Of a stretch of 64,000 bases of DNA, positions 49,646 to 59,156 are shown in pieces. Position numbers and translations under genes: made by a program. Every line of letters starts with the position of its first letter. Position 1 is the stretch's first letter. Origin of the DNA: Clostridia bacterium (GTDB lineage Bacteria; Bacillota; Clostridia; Oscillospirales; Acutalibacteraceae); NCBI GenBank assembly GCA_017428625.1, contig JAFRQM010000011.1, positions 62,001 through 126,000 of the forward strand, read 5' to 3'. A model generated the notes under the pieces. That model searched no databases. It saw only the letters and a list, made by a program, of their open reading frames with translations, and had not been told where the DNA came from.

Positions 49646-51499
49646 TCAAGCTCCGTTCATATTGTCAATAATATATTTTTCAATTGAGTAAAAATCCAAA
49701 CCGTAATTATGCATTTGATCTGAAACGGTTGCCTGAGCAACAAAACAGTCGTCAATTGCTTTGTGAGAAAATCTGCCTTTGTAACCTTGTTCAAGAAGAA
49801 CAGAAGCAAATTTTTCACCGACAGAACCGCTTTTGACACATTCTTCAAAAAAGATAATGTTATTGCACTTTTTTAATACTTCAAATAATTTAGGATTAAG
49901 CGGTTTTATTTTATTTAATTTAACAATTTTAATATTGTATTTTTTTGAAAGCGACAATACATCAGCAAAAAGCCTTCCGTATGTAACTACAGTTATTTCG
50001 GAGTTCGTATTGCCGAAAATATCGAAATCGTTTTCACTTGATTTAAAGTCTTCGGGTAAAAGCGGCTGACAGCCTTTCGGATATCTGATTATTACCACAC
50101 CGGAATCTTTGTATAATGCCCGGTAAAAATAATGACCGGTTTCGATATATGATGACGGTGAATAAACGGTTGTGCCTGGAATACCGGATAACATTGAAAT
50201 ATCATAAATACCCTGGTGAGTTTCTCCGTCCGAACCGACAAAACCCGCCCGATCAACCGCAATAATCATTTTTCTTTTCTGAAGAGCACCATCATGAATT
50301 AACTGGTCAAAACATCTTTGAAGAAATGTTGAATAAACAGCGAAAACAGGAATTAAACCTGCAGCCGAAAGCCCCGAGCAAAATGTAACGGCATGTTCTT
50401 CGGCAATGCCGACATCAAAAAACCTTTCCGGATATTTTTCGGCAAATGACTCTAAACCTGTTCCAATAGACATTGCGGCCGTAACTGCGCATATTCTTTT
50501 GTCTTTTTCTGCAAAAGTGCAAAGATATTTACCGAAAACGCTTGAAAAAGTATCAATCTCATTTTTTTCTTTATCAAAATGAGATTCAGCAGGAGAAATT
50601 CCGTGATAATTTTCAGGAGATTTTTCTGCCAAATCAAATCCCCTGCCCTTAACGGTATTGACATGAATCAGAACAGGGATTTCAACCATTTTTGCGGCAT
50701 TGAAAACATCACAAAGCAGGTCAATATCATGACCGTCAATCGGTCCCATATATCTGAAACCGAAATCTTCAAAAAACGAACTTGAATAAAGAATGTTTTT
50801 GAGCGCTGTTTTTAGTCTGAATAAATGATTGCTGAATGATTTGCCGATAACGGGAATTTTATTCAGGAATTTTTCAGTTCCTGCTTTAAATCTATAATAT
50901 TCAGGTTTTGCTCTGACTCTTGCGAGATTATGGGCCAGAGCGCCGACATTCTGAGAAATAGACATTTCGTTGTCATTAAGAATGACAATAAGGCGTTTAT
51001 CTGAGGAACCCGCCGCGTTGAGCGCTTCATATACCATACCGCCGGCAAAAGATCCGTCACCGATAACAGCAACCGCGAAATTCTTATTGCCCTTGATTTT
51101 ATTCGCCTCGGCTATTCCGGCCGCCTGCGAAACCGCAACACCGGCGTGACCGCTGTAGAATATATCGTGTTCGCTTTCCTCAGGTCTTGTAAAACCTGAA
51201 ATACCGCCTTTTTTTCTCAGGGTTGAAAACTTGTCAAATCTTCCTGTCAGCAGTTTGTGAGTATATGCCTGGTGGCCGACATCAAAGATAATTGCATCAT
51301 TCGGAGAATCAAAGCATTTATGTAAAGCAACGGTTAATTCGACTGTTCCGAGATTTGATGCAAGATGACCTCCGTTTTCGGAAACTGTGTTAATCAGCAA
51401 TGTTCTAATTTCTTTACACAGAAGGTCCGTTTCTTCATTATTGAATTTTTTAATGTCGGAAGGTGATTTTATATTATTAAGCAGTTTGTATTCATCCAT
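49646..51499 (-). CDS. dxs: 1-deoxy-D-xylulose-5-phosphate synthase
   Basis: 617 residues from the ATG at 51499, beginning MDEYKLLNNIKSPSDI; a TTG at 51505 overlaps the ispA stop and is the alternative. It makes DXP from pyruvate and glyceraldehyde 3-phosphate for the MEP isoprenoid pathway. The thiamine diphosphate motif GDGSFAGGMVYEALNAAG-NDN and the pyrimidine-domain DRAGFVGSDGETHQG are typical. It forms an isoprenoid pair with ispA directly upstream. Confidence 0.95.
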   Translation of the reverse strand: MDEYKLLNNIKSPSDIKKFNNEETDLLCKEIRTLLINTVSENGGHLASNLGTVELTVALHKCFDSPNDAIIFDVGHQAYTHKLLTGRFDKFSTLRKKGGISGFTRPEESEHDIFYSGHAGVAVSQAAGIAEANKIKGNKNFAVAVIGDGSFAGGMVYEALNAAGSSDKRLIVILNDNEMSISQNVGALAHNLARVRAKPEYYRFKAGTEKFLNKIPVIGKSFSNHLFRLKTALKNILYSSSFFEDFGFRYMGPIDGHDIDLLCDVFNAAKMVEIPVLIHVNTVKGRGFDLAEKSPENYHGISPAESHFDKEKNEIDTFSSVFGKYLCTFAEKDKRICAVTAAMSIGTGLESFAEKYPERFFDVGIAEEHAVTFCSGLSAAGLIPVFAVYSTFLQRCFDQLIHDGALQKRKMIIAVDRAGFVGSDGETHQGIYDISMLSGIPGTTVYSPSSYIETGHYFYRALYKDSGVVIIRYPKGCQPLLPEDFKSSENDFDIFGNTNSEITVVTYGRLFADVLSLSKKYNIKIVKLNKIKPLNPKLFEVLKKCNNIIFFEECVKSGSVGEKFASVLLEQGYKGRFSHKAIDDCFVAQATVSDQMHNYGLDFYSIEKYIIDNMNGA

Positions 51500-51501
51500 A
51501 A

Positions 51502-52401
51502 TCAACTAATTCTGTTTAAAAGATAATAAGCAAATTGAATTAATACGGAATTATTATCATAATCCGAAATAGAATCAACGGCATTTTGCGTTAATCCTTC
51601 AGCATATTTTTTTGCTTTTTCAAGACCGAGTAATGAAACATAAGTTGACTTATTATTGATAAAATCGCTTTTAATAGGTTTCCCGAGAATCTCATCAGTG
51701 CTTATTACATCAAGAATATCGTCAATAACCTGAAACGCAAGACCGATATTTCTACAATAATCCAGAGCATCGGATTTACATTTATCATCAGCACCTGCTA
51801 TGATACAACCGATTTTGCCGGAGGCGCAAATCATTTTACCCGTTTTAAGTTGATCAGTTAACTCAACTGTTATAATATCAACATTTTTGTTTTCATTTTG
51901 AAGATCCATAACCTGACCGGCTATCATTCCGGACGCACCGGCGGCTACTGAAAGCTCATATATTATTTCTGATTTTATATCACCGCTGAGATTTGTGTCT
52001 TTTGAAATTGTTTCAAAAGCAAGCGTTAGTAAAGCGTCACCGGCAAGAAGTGCGTTGGCATAACCGAATTTAATATGATTAGACGGTTTGCCTCTGCGGA
52101 TATCGTCATTATCCATACACGGCAGATCGTCGTGTATAAGAGAATAAGTGTGAACCATCTCTGTCGCGCACGCAGGAATCAGAGCTTTACCTGAATCTCC
52201 TCCAAACAGTTTGCAAAACTCAACGACCAAAAAGGGTCTTATTCTTTTGCCGCCGTTTTCAAGCGAATATGACATCGCTTCAAGCATAACATTGAATCCT
52301 CCCGATTCTCTGCCGGAAAATGATGAAGTGCTTGTCAATTCTTTGAGTGTATTATTAATCTGAATAACAGAATTGTTTAAATAACTCTTGAAATCAATCA
52401 T
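51502..52401 (-). CDS. ispA: Polyprenyl synthetase (IspA-type farnesyl diphosphate synthase)
   Basis: 299 residues from the ATG at 52401, overlapping the xseB stop. Both Asp-rich motifs are present: HDDLPCMDNDDIRRGKPSNH (with FARM) and the second DDILDV. The KRIRPFLVVEF substrate-binding segment precedes them. It condenses isopentenyl diphosphate into farnesyl or geranylgeranyl diphosphate. Position next to dxs and xseAB is the classic Firmicute/proteobacterial arrangement. Confidence 0.93.
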   Translation of the reverse strand: MIDFKSYLNNSVIQINNTLKELTSTSSFSGRESGGFNVMLEAMSYSLENGGKRIRPFLVVEFCKLFGGDSGKALIPACATEMVHTYSLIHDDLPCMDNDDIRRGKPSNHIKFGYANALLAGDALLTLAFETISKDTNLSGDIKSEIIYELSVAAGASGMIAGQVMDLQNENKNVDIITVELTDQLKTGKMICASGKIGCIIAGADDKCKSDALDYCRNIGLAFQVIDDILDVISTDEILGKPIKSDFINNKSTYVSLLGLEKAKKYAEGLTQNAVDSISDYDNNSVLIQFAYYLLNRIS

Positions 52402-52597
52402 TATTTGAATTACCTTTCGAGGCAAGTTCAGTTATTTTGAATTCCGCTTCATCAAGCGCTTTATTACACTCTGTGGAAATTGCAACTCCCTCTTCATACA
52501 GCTTTATCATTTTATCGAGAGTAAACTCTCCGCTCTCAAGAGCCTTAACGATTTCTTCAAGCCTTTTTACTGATTTTTCATAGTTGAATTCGGACAT
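52394..52597 (-). CDS. xseB: Exodeoxyribonuclease VII small subunit
   Basis: 67 residues from the ATG at 52597, behind GGAGATATT; the frame extends upstream into xseA but has no site. YEKSVKRLEEIVKALESGE and EGVAISTECNKALDEAE are the XseB family helices. It pairs with XseA, which lies ten bases upstream. Together they degrade single-stranded DNA. Confidence 0.95.
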   Translation of the reverse strand: MSEFNYEKSVKRLEEIVKALESGEFTLDKMIKLYEEGVAISTECNKALDEAEFKITELASKGNSNND

Positions 52598-52607
52598 AAT
52601 ATCTCCT

Positions 52608-53795
52608 TTAATTAACAATACAATTAACTTTTCCGTCAGCAAAATCAATATCAATAATATCTCCTTTTTCCAATTCAAAAGCAGATATAACCGATTTACT
52701 GTCTTTACTTACAGCCGCATAACCCCTGCTCATAACCTTCAGGGGACTTAACGCATCCAGTCTTGAGCACAACTCCGAAAAACTTTTTCTTTTGGTTAAA
52801 AGATAAGATTTAGATATGCTTTCAAGTTTAATGTCTGTTTTATCGCACCTGACTCGTAAATCGGAAATATATTTTTGCGGTGAGTGCATTTCGAGCAAAG
52901 ATTTATAATCGGAAACTTTAAATCTTAAGTTTTCAACCGCTGATAAAGTAAACCCTGTAAGATTATTAATTAGATTGGTTAAGTGATTTATTTCTGCGTT
53001 GATATCGGGAACGGCAAGTTCAGCGGCGGCAGAAGGAGTAGGCGCCCTTAAATCTGCAACAAAATCGCAAATTGTAAAATCTGTTTCGTGACCTACTGCG
53101 GATATAACCGGAATCTCACTTTTAAAAACCGCTCTTGCAAGTAACTCTTCATTGAAAGCCCATAAATCTTCTGTTGAGCCTCCGCCCCTGCCGATAATCA
53201 GAACATCCGATAAACGGTTATTATTAAAATATTCAATTGCCTCAACAACACTTTGCGCAGCCCCTTCGCCCTGAACAAGAGCAGGATAAAATACCATTTC
53301 CGCAAGAGGGAATCTTCTTGACAAAACATTCCCGATGTCCTGAACAGCGGCACCGGTCGGGGAAGTAATTACACCGACTTTTCGTGGATAAGCGGGTATT
53401 TCTTTTTTGTGTGATTTATCGAACAGACCTTCTTTTGAAAGTTTTTCTTTTAACTGTTCAAAGGCTAAATTCAGTTCTCCCGTTCCGTCAGGAATCATAG
53501 TATCAATATATAATTGATATGAGCCGCCTGCTTCATACACGGATATTCTGCCTTTGCAGACTACTTTCATACCGTTTTCGGGAACAAATTTAAGGCGGGC
53601 ATTCGCCGAACGGAACATAACAGATTTTATTTCTGCGCCTTCATCTTTCAAAGTAAGATAAAAATGGCCGGAGCGGTGATTGACAAAATTGGAAACTTCA
53701 CCTCTCACAAAGACGGATTGAAGATTTATATCCGAATCAATAATTGACTTGATATATTTATTAATCTGACTTATCGATAACACAACAGAGTTCAA
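52608..53795 (-). CDS. xseA: Exodeoxyribonuclease VII large subunit
   Basis: 395 residues from a TTG at 53795, nine bases after GAAAGGGG; the TTG overlaps the preceding stop as TTGA. An OB-fold (about 10-105: ISQINKYIKSIIDSD, GEVSNFVNHRSGHFYLTLKDE) is followed by the nuclease domain with PTGAAVQDI, GRGGGSTEDLWAFN and AVGHETDFTICDFVADLRAPTPSAAAE, and a coiled-coil C-terminus. It is the catalytic half of ExoVII. Confidence 0.95.
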   Translation of the reverse strand: MNSVVLSISQINKYIKSIIDSDINLQSVFVRGEVSNFVNHRSGHFYLTLKDEGAEIKSVMFRSANARLKFVPENGMKVVCKGRISVYEAGGSYQLYIDTMIPDGTGELNLAFEQLKEKLSKEGLFDKSHKKEIPAYPRKVGVITSPTGAAVQDIGNVLSRRFPLAEMVFYPALVQGEGAAQSVVEAIEYFNNNRLSDVLIIGRGGGSTEDLWAFNEELLARAVFKSEIPVISAVGHETDFTICDFVADLRAPTPSAAAELAVPDINAEINHLTNLINNLTGFTLSAVENLRFKVSDYKSLLEMHSPQKYISDLRVRCDKTDIKLESISKSYLLTKRKSFSELCSRLDALSPLKVMSRGYAAVSKDSKSVISAFELEKGDIIDIDFADGKVNCIVN

Positions 53796-54730
53796 GTATG
53801 CAAGCCCCTTTCGCAAGCCATTATTGCAACACCGGCAGCATTATCACAGGAAAATGCCGGTTTGGCAAATAAACCGTTAAATCTGCTCGACAACTTGTTT
53901 TTGATAATCGTGTTTGACATTACTCCGCCAGAATAAACCAAAGGTAAATTGCCGTATTTATTTAAAGCGAATTCGGTCATACCGGCTACTGCGCAAAAAA
54001 CATAATCAAGGCAAAATTTTGAAATATCAAAATAGTTTTCTTTATTATCAAACATCTTTTTACATTTATTTTCAATTCCCGAAAAACTGAAAAAACCGTT
54101 TTCGGAGTAAACCTTGAATGAATAATCGTTGTTCGATTGTTCTGCATCTATTTCAATCTGCTTACCGCAGGGAAAATCAAATCCCATCATTACCCCTGCC
54201 CTGTCAATCGCCTGACCTGCATTCAAATCAAGCGTTCCGCCGATTATTTCAACCGAAAAAAACTTATCTTTATCCGGTGTAGCAAGCAGCATTTCCGTTG
54301 TTCCGCCGGAAATATGAAATGCGATAAACTTTTCATTTTTCAAATCGTTGAAATGACCGGACGAATAAAGAGCGGCAGCAATATGATTGCATTGATGAGA
54401 AAAACCGAAAGCAGGTTTATTAAAAGAAGCAGCCAGACTTCTGGCAACATTTACTCCGACATTGAAACAAGGCATATATGAACCCTGAGCGTTTCTCGGC
54501 CTATCGGAAAAACCTATAAAAGAAAAGTCAGGCTCTGTTTTTGAGAACAATTCTTCAATAACAACATATAACTGAGAAGTGTGATGAAATACAGCGTCAC
54601 TTTGACGCAAACCTTTTTCACCGTTTTTTACCGGTAAAAGTTTTTTTGTCTGTATTACCGAACCGTTTTCACTGTCATAAAGCGCAACAGAAGTTGTATA
54701 GTTACTTGTGTCTATTCCGAGTGAACGCAT
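53792..54730 (-). CDS. Kae1/TsaD-like ASKHA protein (short paralog, peptidase M22 family)
   Basis: 312 residues. It starts MRSLGIDTSNYTTSVALYD and has the Kae1-type HQCNHIAAAL (His-x3-His iron ligands), the ISGGTTEML phosphate motif and a C-terminal DNAAGVAIMA with the metal-binding Asp. It lacks the typical TsaD start (GIETSCDET) and is shorter, so I regard it as the paralog named peptidase M22/Kae1-like, not the genuine TsaD. It overlaps nusB by one base and xseA by four, so it belongs to the operon. Function unknown; see findings. Confidence 0.75.
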   Translation of the reverse strand: MRSLGIDTSNYTTSVALYDSENGSVIQTKKLLPVKNGEKGLRQSDAVFHHTSQLYVVIEELFSKTEPDFSFIGFSDRPRNAQGSYMPCFNVGVNVARSLAASFNKPAFGFSHQCNHIAAALYSSGHFNDLKNEKFIAFHISGGTTEMLLATPDKDKFFSVEIIGGTLDLNAGQAIDRAGVMMGFDFPCGKQIEIDAEQSNNDYSFKVYSENGFFSFSGIENKCKKMFDNKENYFDISKFCLDYVFCAVAGMTEFALNKYGNLPLVYSGGVMSNTIIKNKLSSRFNGLFAKPAFSCDNAAGVAIMACERGLHT

Positions 54731-55134
54731 TATTTGACCTCAAGACTTCTGGATAACGACCCTAGTAAGCCGTTTACAAAAGCGTATTCATCTTCGGATG
54801 CATATTTTTTGCATATTTCAACAGCTTCATTAATTGAAACGCCGAAAGGTATGTCGTCATAATAGAGCATTTCGCAAACAGCAATTCTGAGAACAGACAA
54901 AGAAACTTTTGATATTCTGTTCATTTTTCTTGCAATTGAAAATGTTTCGATTTTTGAATCTATTTCTTCAATGTTATCGCAGGTCTTTATTGCCAAAGCC
55001 TGTGCAAAATCATCATTTTCAATAATATCATTTTCGATATTTATATCAATAATATCTTTCATTGACATATTTTTTTGAAATGATTTTTCAAACATAAGAA
55101 CAAATGCCTGTTCCCGTGATTCTCGTCTTGCCAT
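54730..55134 (-). CDS. nusB: Transcription antitermination protein NusB
   Basis: 134 residues of the all-helical NusB fold: MARRESREQAFVLMFEKSF at the start, IDSKIETFSI, RMNRISKVSLSVLRIAVCEMLY and INEAVEICKKYASEDEYAFVNGLLG. It is part of the complex that lets RNA polymerase read through ribosomal RNA operons. It is the first gene of a 12-gene minus-strand operon ending in tyrS, and follows a GGGGGA ribosome site. Confidence 0.95.
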   Translation of the reverse strand: MARRESREQAFVLMFEKSFQKNMSMKDIIDINIENDIIENDDFAQALAIKTCDNIEEIDSKIETFSIARKMNRISKVSLSVLRIAVCEMLYYDDIPFGVSINEAVEICKKYASEDEYAFVNGLLGSLSRSLEVK

Positions 55135-55162
55135 AATGTTCCCCCAAAAAATAATTATCTAC

Positions 55163-55190
55163 ATTATAACATAATTAAAAAAATATACAA
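55163..55190 (-). promoter_or_regulatory. Extended -10 promoter of the nusB-tyrS operon
   Basis: On the minus strand TTGTAT (55190-55185), a 16-base spacer and TATAAT (55168-55163) preceded by TGT. It lies 29 bases before nusB and is the only clear promoter for the operon. Confidence 0.8.
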
Positions 55191-55213
55191 TATTTTTAAT
55201 AAAATAATAGTAA

Positions 55214-55242
55214 TTGATATTTAATAATATCTATGATATATT
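55214..55242 (+). promoter_or_regulatory. Extended -10 promoter of the yfhO-mscS genes
   Basis: TTGATA at 55214-55219 and TATATT at 55237-55242, 17-base spacer, with TGA before the -10. Confidence 0.55.
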
Positions 55243-55287
55243 TAATTATATTTGATTATATTTCAATTAAATTTCACGGAGGAAATA

Positions 55288-58143
55288 ATGAATAAAAAAG
55301 CAAAATCATTTATTGATATTATTTTTACCGATAATTGCTACTGCTGGCTTGCCGCTGTTTGCGCCGCGGTGATAAGCCTTATAATAGCATATTGTTATGA
55401 TATGATTCCTTTCGGTGATATAACCATTCTCAGAATGGATATGTATCATCAGTATTGCCCGCTTTTCGCGGAATTATATGACAGAGTTACAGGTCTTGAA
55501 AGCTTTATGTATTCCTGGGAAACCGGTCTGGGTTCTTCATTTCTCGGAAACTTTTATAATTATCTTTGCAGCCCTTCGGCAATTTTTGTTTTGATTTTCG
55601 GTCATAAAAATGTTACCGAAGCTATTGCGGCGATGATTTTTTCAAAATCGGCGTTCGCCGCCGCTTCTTTCACTTATTATTTAAAAAAATCATTCAAAAA
55701 GACCGATTTTTCAACGGCTGCGTTCGGTGTGATTTATTGTATGTGCGGGTGGTTTATTGCTTATTACTGGGACCTTATGTGGATTGATGCAATGGTGTTT
55801 TTCCCTATTACCGTTCTCGGCATTGAAAGAATCATCGACTCAAGAAAACCCGTTACATATATAATCGCTTTATCATTTACGCTTATTACAAACTATTATA
55901 TGGGCTATATGGTTTGTATCTTTTCAATTATTTATTTTCTTGTTTATTATTTTTCAAAATACGGTTTCACGCAATCAGATAATTTTGATGGATATTGGAT
56001 TAAGGAAAACGGCAAAAAGTCTATGTCTTTTCGTCAGAGATTTGCCAATTCTTTGTTTTTCAGAAGCGGAGTAACATTTGCCGCATCAAGTATTATTTCG
56101 GCAATGCTTTGCGCTTTCGCTCTTATTCCGGTTTACTTTATTTTGCAAAACAGTTACGCGACAAACGATGACTTTCCTACAAAATGGAATTTGTATTTTA
56201 CGATTTTTGATTTTATAGCCAATCATCTTTCAAGCGTTGAGCCTACAATCCGTTCAAGCGGCGATGTAGTTCTTCCCAATATATGGTGCGGAGTCGGAAC
56301 AGCTATGCTTGTTCCTTTATATCTTTTTACAAAATCAATTTCCATAAAAGAGAAAGTAGCAAACATCGTTTTGCTCGCAATTCTTTTGGTCAGTTTTGAT
56401 GTTAACATACTGAGTTTTATATGGCATGCTTTTCATTACCCGAGTGATTTGCCATACAGATTCTCATTTATGTATTGCTTTATTCTTTTAACAATAGGAT
56501 TCAAGACTTTTATCAGAATTAAGGAGTTCACTTCAAATCAGATACTGACAACGGGAATTGCATTTCTTGCATTTATTATTATTGTTCAAAAAATACAATC
56601 TGCAAATGTTGATGACACATCCGTAATAGTCAGCATTATTTTTATTTTTGTTTATACTCTTGTTTTTTATGCATCCAGAAACAAAAAGTTCGCTCAGAGC
56701 ACCGTAGCTGTAATGCTTCTTTGCTGCGCAATCGCCGAAACGGTTTGCTCAACCGTTCCGCATTATGATATTGATCAGCCGAAAAAAAATTATGCCGGAG
56801 ATTACGATTCATATAAAAAGATTCAGAAACAAACAGAAGGAAAAGACAAAGATTTATTCTACAGGACAGAACTTACATACAACCGCGCAAGAATGGCTCC
56901 TGCATGGTATGGTTATAACGGTGTTTCCACATTTACATCAATGGCTTATGAAAGCCTTTCAAAACTTGAAAACTATCTCGGTCTTGCCGGCAATAATGTT
57001 GACAGTTACACTTATCATCTACAGACACCGATTTACAATATGATGCATTCATTGAAATATATTTATGACAATGATTCAAATGTTCTTCTTGAAGATGACT
57101 ATTATACAAAACTGAAAACAGAAGGTGTTTTTACCGCTTACAAAGTCAATCACTATCTGCCTGTCGCATACTGTGTATATAATGATGTTGAACAATGGTA
57201 TTATTCCGACAGCGACCCCTTCGCGGTTCAAGAAGAATGGTTTGAACTGGCAACCGGTCTCCCCTTTGCGATGGAAAGAATCGAACTTGACGATATCGGA
57301 TATTATAATATTAATGAAATAACATCGGGACTTGCTACAGGCGACATATATTATGATAAAACCACCACGGGCGAAGAAGGTGAAATATCTTTCTATATAA
57401 AATCAGATGAAGAAAAGCACTGCTATCTTTATGTTGATTCATCCCAATTTGATGATATTTCAATTGAGGTGGATGACCTTGTTACAAATCAAAGCATAAA
57501 TGAACCTTATATATGGGATTTAGGCATATTAAAAGCCAATAAACCTGCAAAAGTAATTATTACATTAGATAAATCCGATGATTACGGAAGTTTTGATTTC
57601 GATGTTTATGCAATGAACGACTATTGTATTGACTCCGGCTATGAAATACTGAAAGACAATTCAATAGAAATAACGGAATTCAAAAACTCAAAAATCAAAG
57701 GAAAAATAAATGTTCCCGAAGGCAAATTTATTTACACTTCAATTCCTTATGATAAAGGCTGGACCGTAAAACTTAACGGCAAAAAAGTTAATAAAGATAA
57801 AATATTTGCCCTCGGCGACGGATTCCTTTGCATTAAAGCAAACCCAGGAGAATACGATATTGAATTCCGTTTTATTCAGCCCGGATTAATTGAAGGATTG
57901 TTTGTGTCACTGTCTGCCGTTATTGCAATACTGTTGTTTGCTTTATTTCTTAAAAAACGAAATGAAAAACAGGTTTATATTGATTTGATGAACGGTGCGG
58001 GAGCAGTAACAGAAACGTTTGATATTTCCTCTTCCGACTCACCGTTCGAGACAGAACTGTTTGAAGACGATTATGATTACAGTGATGACAACGGAATCAA
58101 TAATGCTGAAAGTGATTATTCTGAAGACCCGGAGGAACTTTAA
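55288..58143 (+). CDS. YfhO-family multi-membrane protein
   Basis: 951 residues from the ATG at 55288, nearest to ACGGAGG. It has about 12 hydrophobic segments in the first 500 residues, a large extracellular domain (about 505-870) and a last helix, then an acidic tail (EDDYDYSDDNG). The family signature is the loop RMDMYHQYCPLFAELYDR and GLGSSFLGNFYNYLCSP. YfhO proteins are GT-C-fold-like and are involved in glycosylating lipoteichoic acid or other surface polymers. The next gene starts within its stop (TAATG). Confidence 0.88.
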   Translation: MNKKAKSFIDIIFTDNCYCWLAAVCAAVISLIIAYCYDMIPFGDITILRMDMYHQYCPLFAELYDRVTGLESFMYSWETGLGSSFLGNFYNYLCSPSAIFVLIFGHKNVTEAIAAMIFSKSAFAAASFTYYLKKSFKKTDFSTAAFGVIYCMCGWFIAYYWDLMWIDAMVFFPITVLGIERIIDSRKPVTYIIALSFTLITNYYMGYMVCIFSIIYFLVYYFSKYGFTQSDNFDGYWIKENGKKSMSFRQRFANSLFFRSGVTFAASSIISAMLCAFALIPVYFILQNSYATNDDFPTKWNLYFTIFDFIANHLSSVEPTIRSSGDVVLPNIWCGVGTAMLVPLYLFTKSISIKEKVANIVLLAILLVSFDVNILSFIWHAFHYPSDLPYRFSFMYCFILLTIGFKTFIRIKEFTSNQILTTGIAFLAFIIIVQKIQSANVDDTSVIVSIIFIFVYTLVFYASRNKKFAQSTVAVMLLCCAIAETVCSTVPHYDIDQPKKNYAGDYDSYKKIQKQTEGKDKDLFYRTELTYNRARMAPAWYGYNGVSTFTSMAYESLSKLENYLGLAGNNVDSYTYHLQTPIYNMMHSLKYIYDNDSNVLLEDDYYTKLKTEGVFTAYKVNHYLPVAYCVYNDVEQWYYSDSDPFAVQEEWFELATGLPFAMERIELDDIGYYNINEITSGLATGDIYYDKTTTGEEGEISFYIKSDEEKHCYLYVDSSQFDDISIEVDDLVTNQSINEPYIWDLGILKANKPAKVIITLDKSDDYGSFDFDVYAMNDYCIDSGYEILKDNSIEITEFKNSKIKGKINVPEGKFIYTSIPYDKGWTVKLNGKKVNKDKIFALGDGFLCIKANPGEYDIEFRFIQPGLIEGLFVSLSAVIAILLFALFLKKRNEKQVYIDLMNGAGAVTETFDISSSDSPFETELFEDDYDYSDDNGINNAESDYSEDPEEL

Positions 58144-59012
58144 TGATTCTTATGAAACTTGATCTTGCTCAATTGATTAAGAAAAACGACTTTGAGGGAA
58201 TCAAAGCGCTGATAATTTCCAAAATTCCACTTATTATCGGCGCATTGATTATGATCCTAATCGGTTTCCGTATAGCAAACCTTATAGGTAATATTGCGGT
58301 TAAAGCAATGAAAGCAAAAGGTGTTGATGAATCCATACACTCTTTTATAAGAACGATTATTGTGCTTATTTTGAAAATAATTGTTATTCTTTCTGCAATT
58401 TCAACTCTCGGAATAAACATTAATTCAATTATTGCCGCTCTCGGCGCTACCGGTATCGCAGCCGGTCTCGGATTGCAGGAAAGCGTAAGCCAGTTTGCAA
58501 GCGGTATTTCAATTTTAATCAATAAACCGTTCAAAAGCGGAGATTATGTTGAACTTGAAAATGTCAGCGGCAAAGTCAAAGAGATTAAACTTATGTATAC
58601 CACACTGATAACGCTTGATAATAAACAGATTATTGTTCCGAATTCTCACATTACATCAAATAATCTGATTAACTACACTTCGCAGAGCAAAAGAAGACTT
58701 GATTTGGTTTATTCTATCAGTTACAACACCGACATTGCAAAAGCAAAACAGGTTCTCTATGAGGTCGTCAACAATTATGAACTTGTTCTGAAAAATCCCG
58801 AACCGATTATCGCTGTAAAAGAACACGCTTCAAATTCAATCAATATAGCCTGTTATGTCTGGTGCAACAGCACTGATTACTGGGATGTTTTTTATTATAT
58901 GCAGGAACAAGTGAAAATCGCTTTTGATTCAAACGGCGTTTCAATTCCGTTTGAGCAACTGGATCTTCACATTTCAAATGATAATTCACTAAATGATATT
59001 TTGTCAAAATAA
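58143..59012 (+). CDS. MscS-family mechanosensitive channel
   Basis: 289 residues with three membrane helices (about 22-45, 65-85, 95-130). The pore helix carries GATGIAAGLGLQESVSQFASGISILINKPFKSGDYVE, given here as GLGLQESVSQ and NKPFKSGDYV, followed by the beta domain (VKEIKLMYTTLITLDNKQIIVPNS). It opens when the membrane is stretched in hypo-osmotic shock. The start overlaps the yfhO stop, so both are read together. The two are not functionally linked by any known pathway. Confidence 0.93.
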   Translation: MILMKLDLAQLIKKNDFEGIKALIISKIPLIIGALIMILIGFRIANLIGNIAVKAMKAKGVDESIHSFIRTIIVLILKIIVILSAISTLGININSIIAALGATGIAAGLGLQESVSQFASGISILINKPFKSGDYVELENVSGKVKEIKLMYTTLITLDNKQIIVPNSHITSNNLINYTSQSKRRLDLVYSISYNTDIAKAKQVLYEVVNNYELVLKNPEPIIAVKEHASNSINIACYVWCNSTDYWDVFYYMQEQVKIAFDSNGVSIPFEQLDLHISNDNSLNDILSK

Positions 59013-59047
59013 ACAAAATATTATTTTGTATTTTTCATTTTTTTTAA
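59013..59047 (+). terminator. AT-rich hairpin terminator after mscS
   Basis: ACAAAA and TTTTGT (59013-59018, 59024-59029) with a short loop, followed by long T runs. Confidence 0.55.
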
Positions 59048-59156
59048 TGATAAATTTCAGAAAAGCCCTTTAAAATAATTATATATTGTTGTAATATATA
59101 AACAGACCGCAATATTTAGTGTTTCCGGTTAATTATTTCTGACGGAGGGGTTTTCT

